Shown here piece after piece: positions 41,476-49,906 of a stretch of DNA of 64,000 bases. Positions within the stretch are counted from its first letter, which is position 1. The number at the start of each line of letters is the position of its first letter. Location: positions 248,001 through 312,000 of the forward strand of contig CAZBSI010000001.1 of the NCBI GenBank assembly GCA_964494345.1, read 5' to 3'. The position numbers were made by a program, and so were the translations under genes. Source of the stretch: DTKD01 sp964494345. Its GTDB lineage: Bacteria; Armatimonadota; UBA5829. The notes below the pieces were generated by a model. That model searched no databases. It was not told where the DNA came from and worked only from the letters and a program-made list of their open reading frames with translations.

Positions 41476-43203
41476 ATGAAGAGGCTCAGTCATAAATTCG
41501 ATATATGTATAATCGGCGGCGGAATGGCCGGGATATGTGCGGCCATTGCTGCGGCACGGCACGGCGCGAAGGTGGCTATCGTGCAGGACAGGCCCATGTT
41601 CGGCGGCAACTCCTCAAGCGAGATTCGCCTACATGTCTGCGGCGCGGACAGGCACAACGCGATAAAGAACGTTCGTGAAACGGGCATCCTCGAAGAAATA
41701 CGCATGGAAAACCTCCGCCGCAACCCCCAGCGCAGCTATTCGATTTGGGACACCGTGCTTTATGAAAAGATGCTGCTGGAGCCGAACATCACGTATTTCC
41801 TGAACTGTTCGTGCATGGATGCAAAAACCAGCAGGGCCCGCATCAAGTCAATCACAGCCTGGCAGTTGACCACCTATACTTTCCACACCATCGAAGCGGA
41901 CATCTTTGCGGACTGCTCCGGCGACGGGATTCTGGCTACGCTCACCGGCGCGTTATACAGGGTGGGGCGGGAAGCTCGCAGCGAGTATAACGAATCTATC
42001 GAGCCTGAAGTCGCCGATTCCAAGACGATGGGCATGACGTGTTTCTTTATGGCGAAGGATATGGGCAGCCCTCAGCCGTTCGAGCGACCTTCCTGGGCTT
42101 ATGAATATCCCACCGAGGACTCTTTCCCCCATCGCGGCCACGGTTGGATCAAGATGGGTTATTGGTGGATTGAGCTTGGCGGGGAGGACGACAGCATCGC
42201 CGACACCGAGACCATCCGCGACGAACTGCTGAAAATAGTCTATGGAATGTGGGATCACATCAAGAACCACGGCGACCACGGCGCGGAGAACTGGGCGCTG
42301 GACTGGATCCAATTTTTGCCCGGCAAGCGCGAAAGCAGGCGGTATATCGGAGACCACGTGTTGACGCAGAACGATGTGGAGGCGGAAGGTCGCTTCGATG
42401 ACCGGGTAGCTTTCGGCGGCTGGACTATGGACGACCACAACCCGGCAGGGTTCAAATTTCCCGGTAATCCGACTATCTTCCACCCGGCCCCTTCCCCTTA
42501 CGGCATATCATACAGGTGTCTCTATTCAAAAAACATAGACAATTTAATGTTCGCGGGCAGATGCGCCAGCGCGTCACACGCCGCTATGAGTTCGACTCGC
42601 GTTATGGGCACCGCGGCTGTGATGGGCCAGGCTCTCGGCACCGCTGCTGCTATGGCAATCAAATACAAAATATCGCCGCGGGCTGTCGGCAAGTCTCACA
42701 TAACCGAGCTTCAACAGATCTTGCTGCGCGACGACGCATACATTCCCTGGCTGCCGATGAAATTCAATGACCTCACCCGTCGAGCCGCGTTAAAGGCATC
42801 TTCGGGAAATCCGGAACCACTTCGAGATGGTATAAACCGACCCGTCGGCGACGATCAGCACGCGTGGATCGGCCGAATCGGGGACAGCATCGAATACACG
42901 TGGAAAGACCTGCGCCACGTCGACCGCGCAGTATTGATTCTAGACAGCGCACTTCACAAAAACGTCCAGCTAAGCCACCTGCAACACGACGACCAGCTTA
43001 ACCACGTGCCCGAAGAGATGGTCAAAGACCTGCGACTGGAAATAAGATCCGGAGGAAACTGGCAGCCCTGGCGAGAACTCAAGGGCAACTATCAGCGGCT
43101 GGTAAGACTGGATGTAAGCGCGGAAGTCGACGGAGTCCGGGTGATATTCGACTCCACCTGGGGCGCCCCACAAGTGCGCGTCTTTGCGTTTTATATGGAG
43201 TAG
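41476..43203 (+). CDS. FAD-dependent oxidoreductase (FAD_oxidored family)
   Basis: 575-aa flavoprotein of the type annotated FAD_oxidored or xanthan-lyase-associated in polysaccharide-degrading bacteria. The dinucleotide motif is CIIGGGMAGICAAIAAARHG, followed by DRPMFGGNSSSEIRLHVCGA and ADIFADCSGDGILATLTGA. The conserved SRRYIGDHVLTQNDVEAEGR and FAGRCASASHAAMSSTRVMG blocks follow. The last 120 residues are a beta-sandwich-like tail (DLRLEIRSGGNWQPWRELKG). No signal peptide is present. GGAGG upstream of the ATG at 41476 gives the start. Substrate unknown; sugar or polyol oxidation is plausible beside the aldolase/kinase pair downstream. Confidence 0.82.
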   Translation: MKRLSHKFDICIIGGGMAGICAAIAAARHGAKVAIVQDRPMFGGNSSSEIRLHVCGADRHNAIKNVRETGILEEIRMENLRRNPQRSYSIWDTVLYEKMLLEPNITYFLNCSCMDAKTSRARIKSITAWQLTTYTFHTIEADIFADCSGDGILATLTGALYRVGREARSEYNESIEPEVADSKTMGMTCFFMAKDMGSPQPFERPSWAYEYPTEDSFPHRGHGWIKMGYWWIELGGEDDSIADTETIRDELLKIVYGMWDHIKNHGDHGAENWALDWIQFLPGKRESRRYIGDHVLTQNDVEAEGRFDDRVAFGGWTMDDHNPAGFKFPGNPTIFHPAPSPYGISYRCLYSKNIDNLMFAGRCASASHAAMSSTRVMGTAAVMGQALGTAAAMAIKYKISPRAVGKSHITELQQILLRDDAYIPWLPMKFNDLTRRAALKASSGNPEPLRDGINRPVGDDQHAWIGRIGDSIEYTWKDLRHVDRAVLILDSALHKNVQLSHLQHDDQLNHVPEEMVKDLRLEIRSGGNWQPWRELKGNYQRLVRLDVSAEVDGVRVIFDSTWGAPQVRVFAFYME

Positions 43204-43220
43204 GTATTCGAGGCACCTCG

Positions 43221-43257
43221 TAGTTCGGGAAAGCGTTTCCCGGAACAACAAAAAAAG
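43221..43257. repeat. Palindromic intergenic repeat, copy 1
   Basis: GTTCGGGAAAGCGTTTCCCGGAAC-type palindrome (43223-43246) followed by AACAAAAAAAG. It starts 17 nt after the FAD oxidoreductase stop. The arms match copies at 44674, 45697 and 46167. Confidence 0.85.
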
Positions 43258-43318
43258 ACAGCACTGAGAAACGCTGGGTGGATGGGGTGCTGGCGAGGAG
43301 GAAAGGGAAGGGGTTTTG

Positions 43319-44563
43319 ATGGCAGACAGCGAAAAAACGACAAGAGGCACAATTGAAATTGAAGAGCTCTACGCGGCCATCAGCAAGAGCCAAGAAAGGC
43401 TACGTCAACTCGGAGGGCAGTTTCAAGAAGCAATCAGAACAAGTGGGGTGGAAGAGACCTTTAGAAACGCCGCAAACGCACTTCGGTCATCCAAAATACG
43501 CGAGACGATGGTCAAGGCATCTGAACAGTTGGCACTGTTAAGCACTGTTGTAGAAACAACGTGTGCTAACAGAAACGTTGTAGAGGTGCTGAAATCACAA
43601 AAGACCATATTAGATAAAAGTAGTAAAATGCTTGCTCCAGCACTTACTAAAACAAACGAGCTTGTCAGCACAATTGGCGAAGCATCTCTGGCAGCGAGCT
43701 TAGCTACAACTAATTCACTATCCTTTCTCGCTAAAATTGACGTTGAGAAGTCATCTGTGGCGCGCTGGCTGGAATCAATCGATTACCATACAAAGCTGGC
43801 TCTTACAGCACAGAAGCATTTCGCGAAATCGATTGCTTCTGCCGAATCAAAGGCCTACGTATCAGCTTTAGATCTTACGAGTCGCAGCTTATTGGATACC
43901 ACTGATATGTTAGGTCAATTAGCTGTTTCGCCTGTTGTCAACGACGGCCTGCCGATTTCAAGATTATACAATGTAGGCCAAGCTATTGTCCGGGATCATT
44001 CCATCCTTATCGCTGAACACCCCGTACTAGAATCCGACCGGCGGTCATTCTCTGAGCTGCTTCTTGTAAAGATGCATTCCATCCTACGTCTGATTGTCGA
44101 ATGCAATCAGACCGCACTGGTGGCCGGTAAGAAAGCGGTGTTCAAACCAACAACCCAGATCATGAAGGCATTTGCGGATGCACCGATGATCATTGCAACC
44201 AACAGTAATAGGCTTGCTGATCTAGTGGATTGCCTCTACATCATACTCTATGAAGGTGCAGGAAAAGACAACCTTCGCTACCTCATATCTCACAGCGGGT
44301 ATCTAGAACCTGAAGAGTGTGAGGCTATATGGACAATCAAGGCGCTTCGCAACAAGTGGTTGCGTCACGATCCAGATCACGGCAATCAAGCAAAGATTCG
44401 TAACTCTTGGGCTGACTTGAAGAACCATCTGCATCGGTTAGGTGTATGCGGAATACCTAACCGGCGTCAGGAATTCATGCACATTCAAATGGGACTGCTC
44501 AGCAAAGTTGAGGAGATGCTGTATACGTTGCTTTCAAGAATGAAATCGGAGAGTGGGAACTGA
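43319..44563 (+). CDS. Helical protein with HEPN-like C terminus, probably defence-linked
   Basis: 414-aa, mainly alpha-helical protein without membrane segments. The first 250 residues are long amphipathic helices (coiled-coil character). The C-terminal third (about 270-400) has DLVDCLYIILYEGAGKDNLR and ALRNKWLRHDPDHG; RNKWLRH fits the RxxxxxH motif of HEPN nucleases, preceded by the usual hydrophobic helix. The stop overlaps (TGATG) the start of a broken DUF499 gene, and HEPN proteins are frequent partners of DUF499 ATPases in defence islands. The ATG at 43319 is used; TTG at 43316 is adjacent. HEPN assignment is by motif only. Confidence 0.55.
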   Translation: MADSEKTTRGTIEIEELYAAISKSQERLRQLGGQFQEAIRTSGVEETFRNAANALRSSKIRETMVKASEQLALLSTVVETTCANRNVVEVLKSQKTILDKSSKMLAPALTKTNELVSTIGEASLAASLATTNSLSFLAKIDVEKSSVARWLESIDYHTKLALTAQKHFAKSIASAESKAYVSALDLTSRSLLDTTDMLGQLAVSPVVNDGLPISRLYNVGQAIVRDHSILIAEHPVLESDRRSFSELLLVKMHSILRLIVECNQTALVAGKKAVFKPTTQIMKAFADAPMIIATNSNRLADLVDCLYIILYEGAGKDNLRYLISHSGYLEPEECEAIWTIKALRNKWLRHDPDHGNQAKIRNSWADLKNHLHRLGVCGIPNRRQEFMHIQMGLLSKVEEMLYTLLSRMKSESGN

Positions 44564-44676
44564 TGAGAGGAACCAAGCCTTGGTATAAAGTAATTACCCC
44601 GCGAGAAGACTTGCGTGAAGGCAAGCCGCTGGACGCGTCGGAGTTTACGTTGTTCCGGGGAATCCCTTTTTCGTAG
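44563..44676 (+). pseudogene. 5' remnant of a DUF499-type ATPase gene
   Basis: A frame starting at the TGATG overlap with the HEPN-like gene encodes 37 residues and then stops. Its first 28 residues (MRGTKPWYKVITPREDLREG, continuing KPLDASEF) are the characteristic beginning of DUF499 ATP-binding proteins, normally around 1000 aa long. Homology ends abruptly where the palindromic repeat begins (about 44649), and the stop TAG lies within the repeat. The rest of the ATPase and any partner methylase are absent. This is best read as a deletion or replacement at the repeat that inactivated a DUF499-containing defence locus. Confidence 0.72.
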
Positions 44677-44710
44677 TTCCGGGAAACCCTTTTCCCGGAA
44701 CGGCAAAAAG
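44649..44710. repeat. Palindromic intergenic repeat, copy 2 (one half plus one full unit)
   Basis: A degenerate half (GTTGTTCCGGGGAATCCC) is followed by a full palindrome at about 44674-44705 (GTTCCGGGAAACCC / TTTTCCCGGAAC) and GGCAAAAAG. It forms the end of the truncated DUF499 frame. Confidence 0.85.
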
Positions 44711-44730
44711 ACAAGGGAAAGGAGTTACGG

Positions 44731-45738
44731 ATGAGCCGCAAGCTTGTAGTTGGAGTTGTGATGTTGCTGCTAATGCTAACTGGGGCAATTAGTGTACCAG
44801 GGTGTGTAAAGACACGTTCATACCAGATAAATGGATGCCCAGTAATCGTGGCTTATACTGACGATACAAATGGAGGTTACGCGCTGAATGTATATGTGGC
44901 GGCCACTGGTGTGCACAGGACCGTGATTTCTCGGAAGCTTCAGGGGTTTGCTTCTATTATCTGCTATGACAAAAAATCCGATTGTTGGTTCATAGAGGAA
45001 GATAAGGTAGTTAGCAAGAGGACCGTAAAGATATGCGGCAAGAAAGCAACTTCGGTGAAATTGGCAGAATCTCCACTGGGACAGCCTGGCTTCAAGTCGC
45101 GTGTCACACCTGACGGGAAGTTGCTAATCTCTTTTTATAACAACGGGGGCAAACTGGCATCAGAGCGCGAGCTAAGCATCCAGGACGCTTTAATCGTTGA
45201 TTGTAGCAGCATATCATGGTCGCCCGCAAATGGTTGCATTGCTACTGAACTGCTGCTGAAAAATGCTACCGAAAGCCAGTTGTTTCTTTTTGATGATAAC
45301 TCACACTTAACGGCTAGTCTTGGCAGAGGTAGTGATCCGCAGTTCGTTGCTGGTGGGCGGAGATTGATCTATCAAGACATGTCCTGGGTACGGTCATCCA
45401 ACGAGGAACTCGAGCCATCCAAGCTTGGCACCGGCAATGCCGTTATTTACGACATCCCGGCTCACACGAAGCGAGTGGTAGACATTGCCCATTCGCCTAA
45501 TGCCGTGTTGGGCGGCGTTGCGGATTGCATCGGTTCCTCCGACGGGAATTGGCTTGTATGTTCTTACGCAAGATATCCTGAGGCGGGAAGAAGAGTCTAT
45601 ATTGTGGATATAAGAAATAAAAACGCCAAGTGGCACAGGTTGCCAATAAGCGTATACGGTAGGCGTTTGATACTGCTCGACACAATGCCGAAGAGGTTTT
45701 CCGTTGATTCGGGAAAGCGTTTCCCGAACAACAAATAA
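44731..45738 (+). CDS. Putative lipoprotein with beta-propeller-like repeats
   Basis: 335-aa exported protein. The signal peptide ends in a possible lipobox (ISVPGC, Cys25), so it may be lipid-anchored. The remainder is beta-strand-rich with repeats resembling TolB/WD-like propeller blades (SWSPANGCIA, RVTPDGKLLISFYNNGG, GSSDGNWLVCSYARYPEAGR). No enzymatic motif is seen. The last 14 or so residues (KRFSVDSGKRFPNNK) are encoded by a palindromic repeat, so the original C terminus was replaced by the element. AAGGAG lies directly upstream of the ATG. Confidence 0.75.
   Translation: MSRKLVVGVVMLLLMLTGAISVPGCVKTRSYQINGCPVIVAYTDDTNGGYALNVYVAATGVHRTVISRKLQGFASIICYDKKSDCWFIEEDKVVSKRTVKICGKKATSVKLAESPLGQPGFKSRVTPDGKLLISFYNNGGKLASERELSIQDALIVDCSSISWSPANGCIATELLLKNATESQLFLFDDNSHLTASLGRGSDPQFVAGGRRLIYQDMSWVRSSNEELEPSKLGTGNAVIYDIPAHTKRVVDIAHSPNAVLGGVADCIGSSDGNWLVCSYARYPEAGRRVYIVDIRNKNAKWHRLPISVYGRRLILLDTMPKRFSVDSGKRFPNNK
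45697..45735. repeat. Palindromic intergenic repeat, copy 3, forming the end of a gene
   Basis: TTTTCCGTTGATTCGGGAAA, then GCG and TTTCCCGAACAACAAA. The 45712-45730 core pairs perfectly (TTCGGGAAA / TTTCCCGAA). The frame of the lipoprotein gene runs through it to TAA at 45736-45738. Confidence 0.85.
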
Positions 45739-45791
45739 CTGTCAAGAGTACTCGCCGGACATGATCGATGACTGCAAGAAGGGCAAATAGT

Positions 45792-46166
45792 ATGAGTGAT
45801 TTGATTCGCTATACAGCATCCACCCGATTCCGCATATGGCGTTGGTTGTACGCTATCATTCTTGTTTGCTGGACAATTCCATGGTTCGTCGCCGCTCATA
45901 GTCTGGATTGGAGTGTAGATGTAGGCTATTATAACCTGTATTTTGGGCTTCTGCCTGCTGCCGTCTTCTTATTGTTGCGTCTAGCAGATTCAAGGTGGGC
46001 CGGCTGGTTTGCATACGCTTATGATGTCTTCATTTTTCTAGCACTTGTGGTTGCTTTGATAGGACTGCCGAACTATATGGGACTGGGTTTTCTCTTACCA
46101 TTGGTGGGATTCTTGTGTGAGGGTATACTTCTAACAGTCGTGCTTGTTCGCGATAGGCGCCAGTGA
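45792..46166 (+). CDS. Small membrane protein, unknown
   Basis: 124-aa protein with about four predicted membrane helices (YAIILVCWTIPWFVAAHSL, LYFGLLPAAVFLLLRLAD, AYDVFIFLALVVALIGLP, LLPLVGFLCEGILLTVVLV). A basic end (RDRRQ) is consistent with a cytoplasmic C terminus. No family recognised. The ATG at 45792 has AAGGG 8-9 nt upstream; an in-frame ATG at 45768 would add eight residues. It is bounded on both sides by copies of the palindromic repeat. Confidence 0.65.
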   Translation: MSDLIRYTASTRFRIWRWLYAIILVCWTIPWFVAAHSLDWSVDVGYYNLYFGLLPAAVFLLLRLADSRWAGWFAYAYDVFIFLALVVALIGLPNYMGLGFLLPLVGFLCEGILLTVVLVRDRRQ

Positions 46167-46204
46167 GTTTTCCGTTGTTCCGGGAAACCCTTTCCCCAAA
46201 CACC
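46167..46204. repeat. Palindromic intergenic repeat, copy 4
   Basis: GTTTTCCGTTGTTCCGGGAAACCC then TTTCCCCAAACACC, beginning 1 nt after the stop of the membrane protein gene. The right arm is degenerate. Confidence 0.8.
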
Positions 46205-46243
46205 AGTGCTGATCGGACAAAAATAACCCTCGGAGAATTATCG

Positions 46244-47230
46244 ATGTCGTTAGTTACAAATCGAGAGAGTGTGCTTGGCGTATATGAGGCAGCGGCTGCA
46301 AAGGGCTGGGTGATACCGACCTTTTGCAGCGAGAACCTCACCAGTACGGAAGCAGTTTTGACCGCAGTTAAAGATCATAGCGAGAGGATCGGGTGCTCGA
46401 ATCTGCCGATCACTCTCGCTATCACCAACCTCTACCCGCATCGGTCGCAGTCTACGAACTACACCCATACGCGGCGATGGGATATCGGCATGAAGCTGTT
46501 TCTTGCTGATATTCATGCGCTGACCGAGCCAGGATCACCGTTTGAAGCGATCGACGTGATGATCCACCTCGACCATATACAACCTGACCTCGACAAGGAG
46601 CTGCTGGGTTGGGATATGGCGCAATTTTCATCCATTATGTTCGATGCCTCCGGGCGGCCGTTTGATGAGAACATCGCTTTAACCGCACAGTTTGTTGAAA
46701 AACACGGCAGCGAAATCGTGATCGAAGGAGCGTGCGATGAAACTGAAAGCTGCGAGCTGACCACTCCTGAAAACGCCGCGCGCTACGTAGCCGAGACCGG
46801 GGCTGATTTTATAGTTGCCAACCTCGGAACCGAACACCGAGCAAGCGCAGCCGAGTTGAAATACCACGGAGAGCTTGCCCGCAGGATAAAAGAACGCATC
46901 GGCGCGAAAATAGTACTGCACGGATGCTCATCGGTTTCCAACGATCAAATCGGAGGGCTGTTTGAGGACGGGGTCTGCAAGGTGAACATCTGGACCGCAC
47001 TGGAGAGGGATTCCAGCCCGTCTCTGTTGAGAGAAATGGTCAAACACTCCGGAAAGGTGGCCGGTTCAGGCGTCGCTTCGAGGCTGCTCGCAGAAGGTTA
47101 TCTCGGCGAAAAATCAAATACCGCGGAGAAGGCTGACCTGGGATATTACACGACGCTCTACAGGCAGGGGATCGTGTTTGAAGAAATGCGCAGGATAGTG
47201 GGAGAATATCTTGAATTGTGGTATAGATGA
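46244..47230 (+). CDS. Class II (zinc) aldolase of the fructose/tagatose-bisphosphate family
   Basis: Reversible aldol cleavage of a phosphorylated ketose. The 328-aa barrel has IPTFCSENLTSTEAVLTAV at the N terminus and MIHLDHIQPD (zinc/catalytic HxDH). ANLGTEHRAS, KIVLHGCSSVSNDQI (phosphate loop) and GVCKVNIWTALE (NxDT-like motif) follow. It is more divergent than FbaA/KbaY, so the ketose may be unusual. The start is ATG 46244 with CGGAG 9 nt upstream; an in-frame ATG at 46163 lies in the repeat. It overlaps the FGGY kinase gene by 4 nt, giving a kinase-aldolase sugar catabolic pair. Confidence 0.82.
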   Translation: MSLVTNRESVLGVYEAAAAKGWVIPTFCSENLTSTEAVLTAVKDHSERIGCSNLPITLAITNLYPHRSQSTNYTHTRRWDIGMKLFLADIHALTEPGSPFEAIDVMIHLDHIQPDLDKELLGWDMAQFSSIMFDASGRPFDENIALTAQFVEKHGSEIVIEGACDETESCELTTPENAARYVAETGADFIVANLGTEHRASAAELKYHGELARRIKERIGAKIVLHGCSSVSNDQIGGLFEDGVCKVNIWTALERDSSPSLLREMVKHSGKVAGSGVASRLLAEGYLGEKSNTAEKADLGYYTTLYRQGIVFEEMRRIVGEYLELWYR

Positions 47231-48735
47231 TGAGCTATCTGGGACTTGACGTTGGAACCACAGGATGCAAGGCGGTTGTGTTCGATGAATGCGGGAAAGC
47301 GGTATCCTCCGCCTACAGGGAATATCCCGTTATGTCCGATCGCGAGGGCTGGGCGGAGATCGACTCGCAGTTAGTGAGCGACAGTTGCCTTGATGTTATC
47401 AGGGAGGCCGCCCGCGCCTGCAGCGATCCGATCAGGGCGATGTCGATAACCTGCCAGGGTGAGGCGTTTACTCCGATTGGCGCATCAGGTGAGATTCTCG
47501 GCAACGCGATGGTGTCGTCGGATTCCAGGGCGGCCGATGTCGTTAAAAGATTTGGTCGGGAGTTCGGGCTAAAACGCCTCTATGAGATCACCGGACACAC
47601 CGCGCACCCTATGTTCACTCTTTTCAAACTGCTTTGGCTGCGCGACAACCGACCTGAGATATGGGCTGCGGCCAGGCGGTTTTTATGCTTTGAGGATTTG
47701 ATTCAACATCGACTCGGTATTGAGCCGTCCATCAGTTGGCCCCTTGCCGGGCGCACGATGATGTTTGACGTGAGATCCCACAGATGGGATGCACAGATTC
47801 TTGCGGCTATGGGGTTGGATGAGTCGAAACTGGCAAATCCTAAGCCTCCCGGGGAAGTGGTCGGAGTCATTCCGAGTAAAATAGCCGACGACTTGGGATT
47901 GTCCGATCATACAATCGTCGTATCAGGCGGGCATGATCAGCCCTGCGCGGCTCTCGGGGCAGGGGTTACGACATCCGGGCGAGGGATGTATGCCACGGGC
48001 ACTGTTGAGTGCATCTGCGCCGCATTCACTCAGCCTGTATTAGGCGCGGGGCTGTTTGACAGCAACCTTTGCACCTATGATTATACAATCGCGGGGATGT
48101 ATGCGACGATTGCATTCAGCTTGACCGGCGGCAATTTGCTGAAGTGGTTTCGGGATGAATGGGGACAACAGGAAGTGGAACAAGCGAGACGGACGGGAGC
48201 GGACCCCTACGATCTTCTGCTTGCCGGACTCCCGAATACGCCGACCAATATGTTGGTTCTGCCGTATTTTACTCCGAGCGGCACTCCGTATTTCGATACG
48301 GATATTTCGGGAGCGATAATGGGCCTGCGACTGACCACGAGCCGAAGAGAGGTTCTGCGAGGATTGCTTGAGGGTGTGGCGCTGGAGATGCGGCTGAACC
48401 TCGATATTATGCACAGGTGCGGAATCGGCGTCGATGAGCTTATAGCGGTGGGCGGCGGCGCAAAAAACCGAAAGTGGACGCAACTGAAAGCCGATGTGCT
48501 CAACAGGCCGATAACGACGGTGGCGGTGACTGAGGCGGGGTGTTTGGGAGCCGCCGCTTTGGCACGGGCTGCGGATACAGGAGAATGCGTGGAATCTATA
48601 GTCAAAAACTGGGTGCAGGTGACCGATGTCGCAAATCCAAACCCGGAAAACGCGGCGGTTTATGAACGCAGATTCGCCGAATATGCAGAGTTGTATCCAG
48701 CTCTTAAGAAGTTGAGTTTCGGAAGCCGGGAATGA
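47227..48735 (+). CDS. FGGY-family carbohydrate kinase (xylulokinase-like)
   Basis: Phosphorylates a sugar or polyol. The 502-aa protein has the actin-fold phosphate motif at the N terminus (GLDVGTTGCKAVVFDECG), the substrate region IDSQLVSDSCLDVIREAARA, and the HDQPCAALGAG hinge block. The FGGY signature-type C-terminal region is GLLEGVALEMRLNLDIM, followed by ELIAVGGGAKNRKWTQLKAD. It overlaps the aldolase stop (ATGATGA, start at 47227 or 47230). With the aldolase it would form the phosphorylation and cleavage steps for one ketose; the upstream isomerase or oxidoreductase could be the flavoprotein at 41476 (inference). Confidence 0.88.
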   Translation: MMSYLGLDVGTTGCKAVVFDECGKAVSSAYREYPVMSDREGWAEIDSQLVSDSCLDVIREAARACSDPIRAMSITCQGEAFTPIGASGEILGNAMVSSDSRAADVVKRFGREFGLKRLYEITGHTAHPMFTLFKLLWLRDNRPEIWAAARRFLCFEDLIQHRLGIEPSISWPLAGRTMMFDVRSHRWDAQILAAMGLDESKLANPKPPGEVVGVIPSKIADDLGLSDHTIVVSGGHDQPCAALGAGVTTSGRGMYATGTVECICAAFTQPVLGAGLFDSNLCTYDYTIAGMYATIAFSLTGGNLLKWFRDEWGQQEVEQARRTGADPYDLLLAGLPNTPTNMLVLPYFTPSGTPYFDTDISGAIMGLRLTTSRREVLRGLLEGVALEMRLNLDIMHRCGIGVDELIAVGGGAKNRKWTQLKADVLNRPITTVAVTEAGCLGAAALARAADTGECVESIVKNWVQVTDVANPNPENAAVYERRFAEYAELYPALKKLSFGSRE

Positions 48736-48765
48736 TCTCGACATAGCAAAATGGGGAGAACTTCT

Positions 48766-49125
48766 ATGCTTAGAACATTGTTTGCTTTAGCTGTTGGGTT
48801 GGTTGTCGTCAACACTGTGAGTCTCGAATTGCGGAGCCCATGGGTCTTTGGCAATAACTACCTTGGAGTTGCGGTTGGCGCTGCCATCACTGGTGCGATG
48901 CTTCGGTCACGGCAATGGCTGTTCGGCGCTATTGTTGGTGTTATGTTTGGTGGTTTTATGGCAGCCTGCGCTTCGTTGGTTTTTGCCTCGTTCAAACGCA
49001 ACTACGGGATGCAGACAGGCTACCATGCTTATCTTATACTGGCAGCACATACTATTGGCTATGCAATCGTAGGCGCCGCTGCGGCAGCAGCAGCACCCAA
49101 GGTGCGTTCAATGCTTCGCCGCTGA
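48766..49125 (+). CDS. Small membrane protein, unknown
   Basis: 119-aa protein with four predicted hydrophobic segments (LFALAVGLVVVNTVSLEL, LGVAVGAAITGAML, LFGAIVGVMFGGFMAACASL, HTIGYAIVGAAAAAAAP) and a basic C terminus. Glycine/alanine-rich helices suggest a tightly packed membrane bundle. No named family. GGGGAG 8 nt before the second ATG (48766) favours that start over 48751. It follows the kinase by 30 nt but is not obviously part of the sugar pathway. Confidence 0.65.
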   Translation: MLRTLFALAVGLVVVNTVSLELRSPWVFGNNYLGVAVGAAITGAMLRSRQWLFGAIVGVMFGGFMAACASLVFASFKRNYGMQTGYHAYLILAAHTIGYAIVGAAAAAAAPKVRSMLRR

Positions 49126-49149
49126 CGTAGTCAGAGGCGCGACGGCCCC

Positions 49150-49184
49150 AGCGGTTTGGGGAACGGGGTTTCCTGAAACAACAG
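49150..49184. repeat. Palindromic intergenic repeat, copy 5 (degenerate)
   Basis: GCGGTTTGGGGAACGGGGTTTCCTGAAACAAC: the GGGGAAC and GTTTCC-GAAACAAC blocks match the other copies, but the centre is altered. Confidence 0.6.
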
Positions 49185-49216
49185 GAATACCATCATTACC
49201 CGTGAGGATCGAGCAA

Positions 49217-49765
49217 ATGAAACATTATACTAGGATCGCTGCAGGAATAGTGATAGGAGGCTCTGTCGTTTTAATCGTATCATATTCCATCGTGGGCGTT
49301 TGCACATTAATTTTGTTGAAGTGTGTCGGGTCTCTAGAGTATGCCCTTCCTGCGACTTTGATCTCAGATTTGACGGCGGTTTGGATGAGTGTCACAGTGG
49401 CCGGACTTGTGTGCAGTTGGTTGCGGATACCCAGTGTCTGGTGGATTGTTGGAATAGGACTGTCTTCTATATGGATATTCCTTCAGGGGCCACTTTTCCA
49501 AGCTGATATGCCTGTGGCATCAATGATAGGAGCTTATCTGCTTGCCCTTGGGTCAGGGGTTTTAACGGTAAATCAGTTTAGTCGTATTAGTTTTATCAAA
49601 TCTCGTCTGGCTATCATGTTGAGTGTGTTCGTGGCTGCGGCGCTTATGATTTCGTGCATCTACTATCCGATATTGCGGCAGGAGTATTTGTGGATAGATT
49701 ATCTGTCTATGCGTATCCAGCAGTTGGGGGTTGCTTTGGATGAGGCGATGAAGCACGTGAAATAG
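49217..49765 (+). CDS. Membrane protein, unknown
   Basis: 182-aa protein with about five membrane helices (IVIGGSVVLIVSYSIVGVC, ATLISDLTAVWMSVTVAGL, WWIVGIGLSSIWIFLQG, SMIGAYLLALGSGVL, LAIMLSVFVAAALMISCIYY). A C-terminal amphipathic helix follows (YLSMRIQQLGVALDEAMKHV). No family recognised. The ATG at 49217 has GAGGA 8 nt upstream and is preferred to GTG 49202. It lies between repeat copies 5 and 6. Confidence 0.65.
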   Translation: MKHYTRIAAGIVIGGSVVLIVSYSIVGVCTLILLKCVGSLEYALPATLISDLTAVWMSVTVAGLVCSWLRIPSVWWIVGIGLSSIWIFLQGPLFQADMPVASMIGAYLLALGSGVLTVNQFSRISFIKSRLAIMLSVFVAAALMISCIYYPILRQEYLWIDYLSMRIQQLGVALDEAMKHVK

Positions 49766-49784
49766 ATTGACGTCTGAAAACTAG

Positions 49785-49829
49785 TTCCTTCCGTTGCTTA
49801 GGGAAAAGGGTTTCCGGAAACGATAAAGC
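49785..49829. repeat. Palindromic intergenic repeat, copy 6 (degenerate)
   Basis: TTCCTTCCGTTGCTTAGGGAAAAGGGTTTCC-GGAAACGATAAAG. It retains the TTCCGTTG lead and the GGGAAA/TTTCC arms. It starts 20 nt after the preceding stop and is the last copy before the housekeeping operon. Confidence 0.65.
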
Positions 49830-49906
49830 TCCGATGGCATTGGCTACTCCGAATAGCCCATAACAAAACGCCACAAAGCGTAAGTAAATCAGTATTGCCG
49901 ATCAGA

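Noticed and set aside
43221..43257. Palindromic repeats read as Rho-independent terminators
   Set aside because: The stems are followed by A-rich rather than T-rich sequence on the plus strand and the T-run precedes the stem on the minus strand, and one copy is partly coding.
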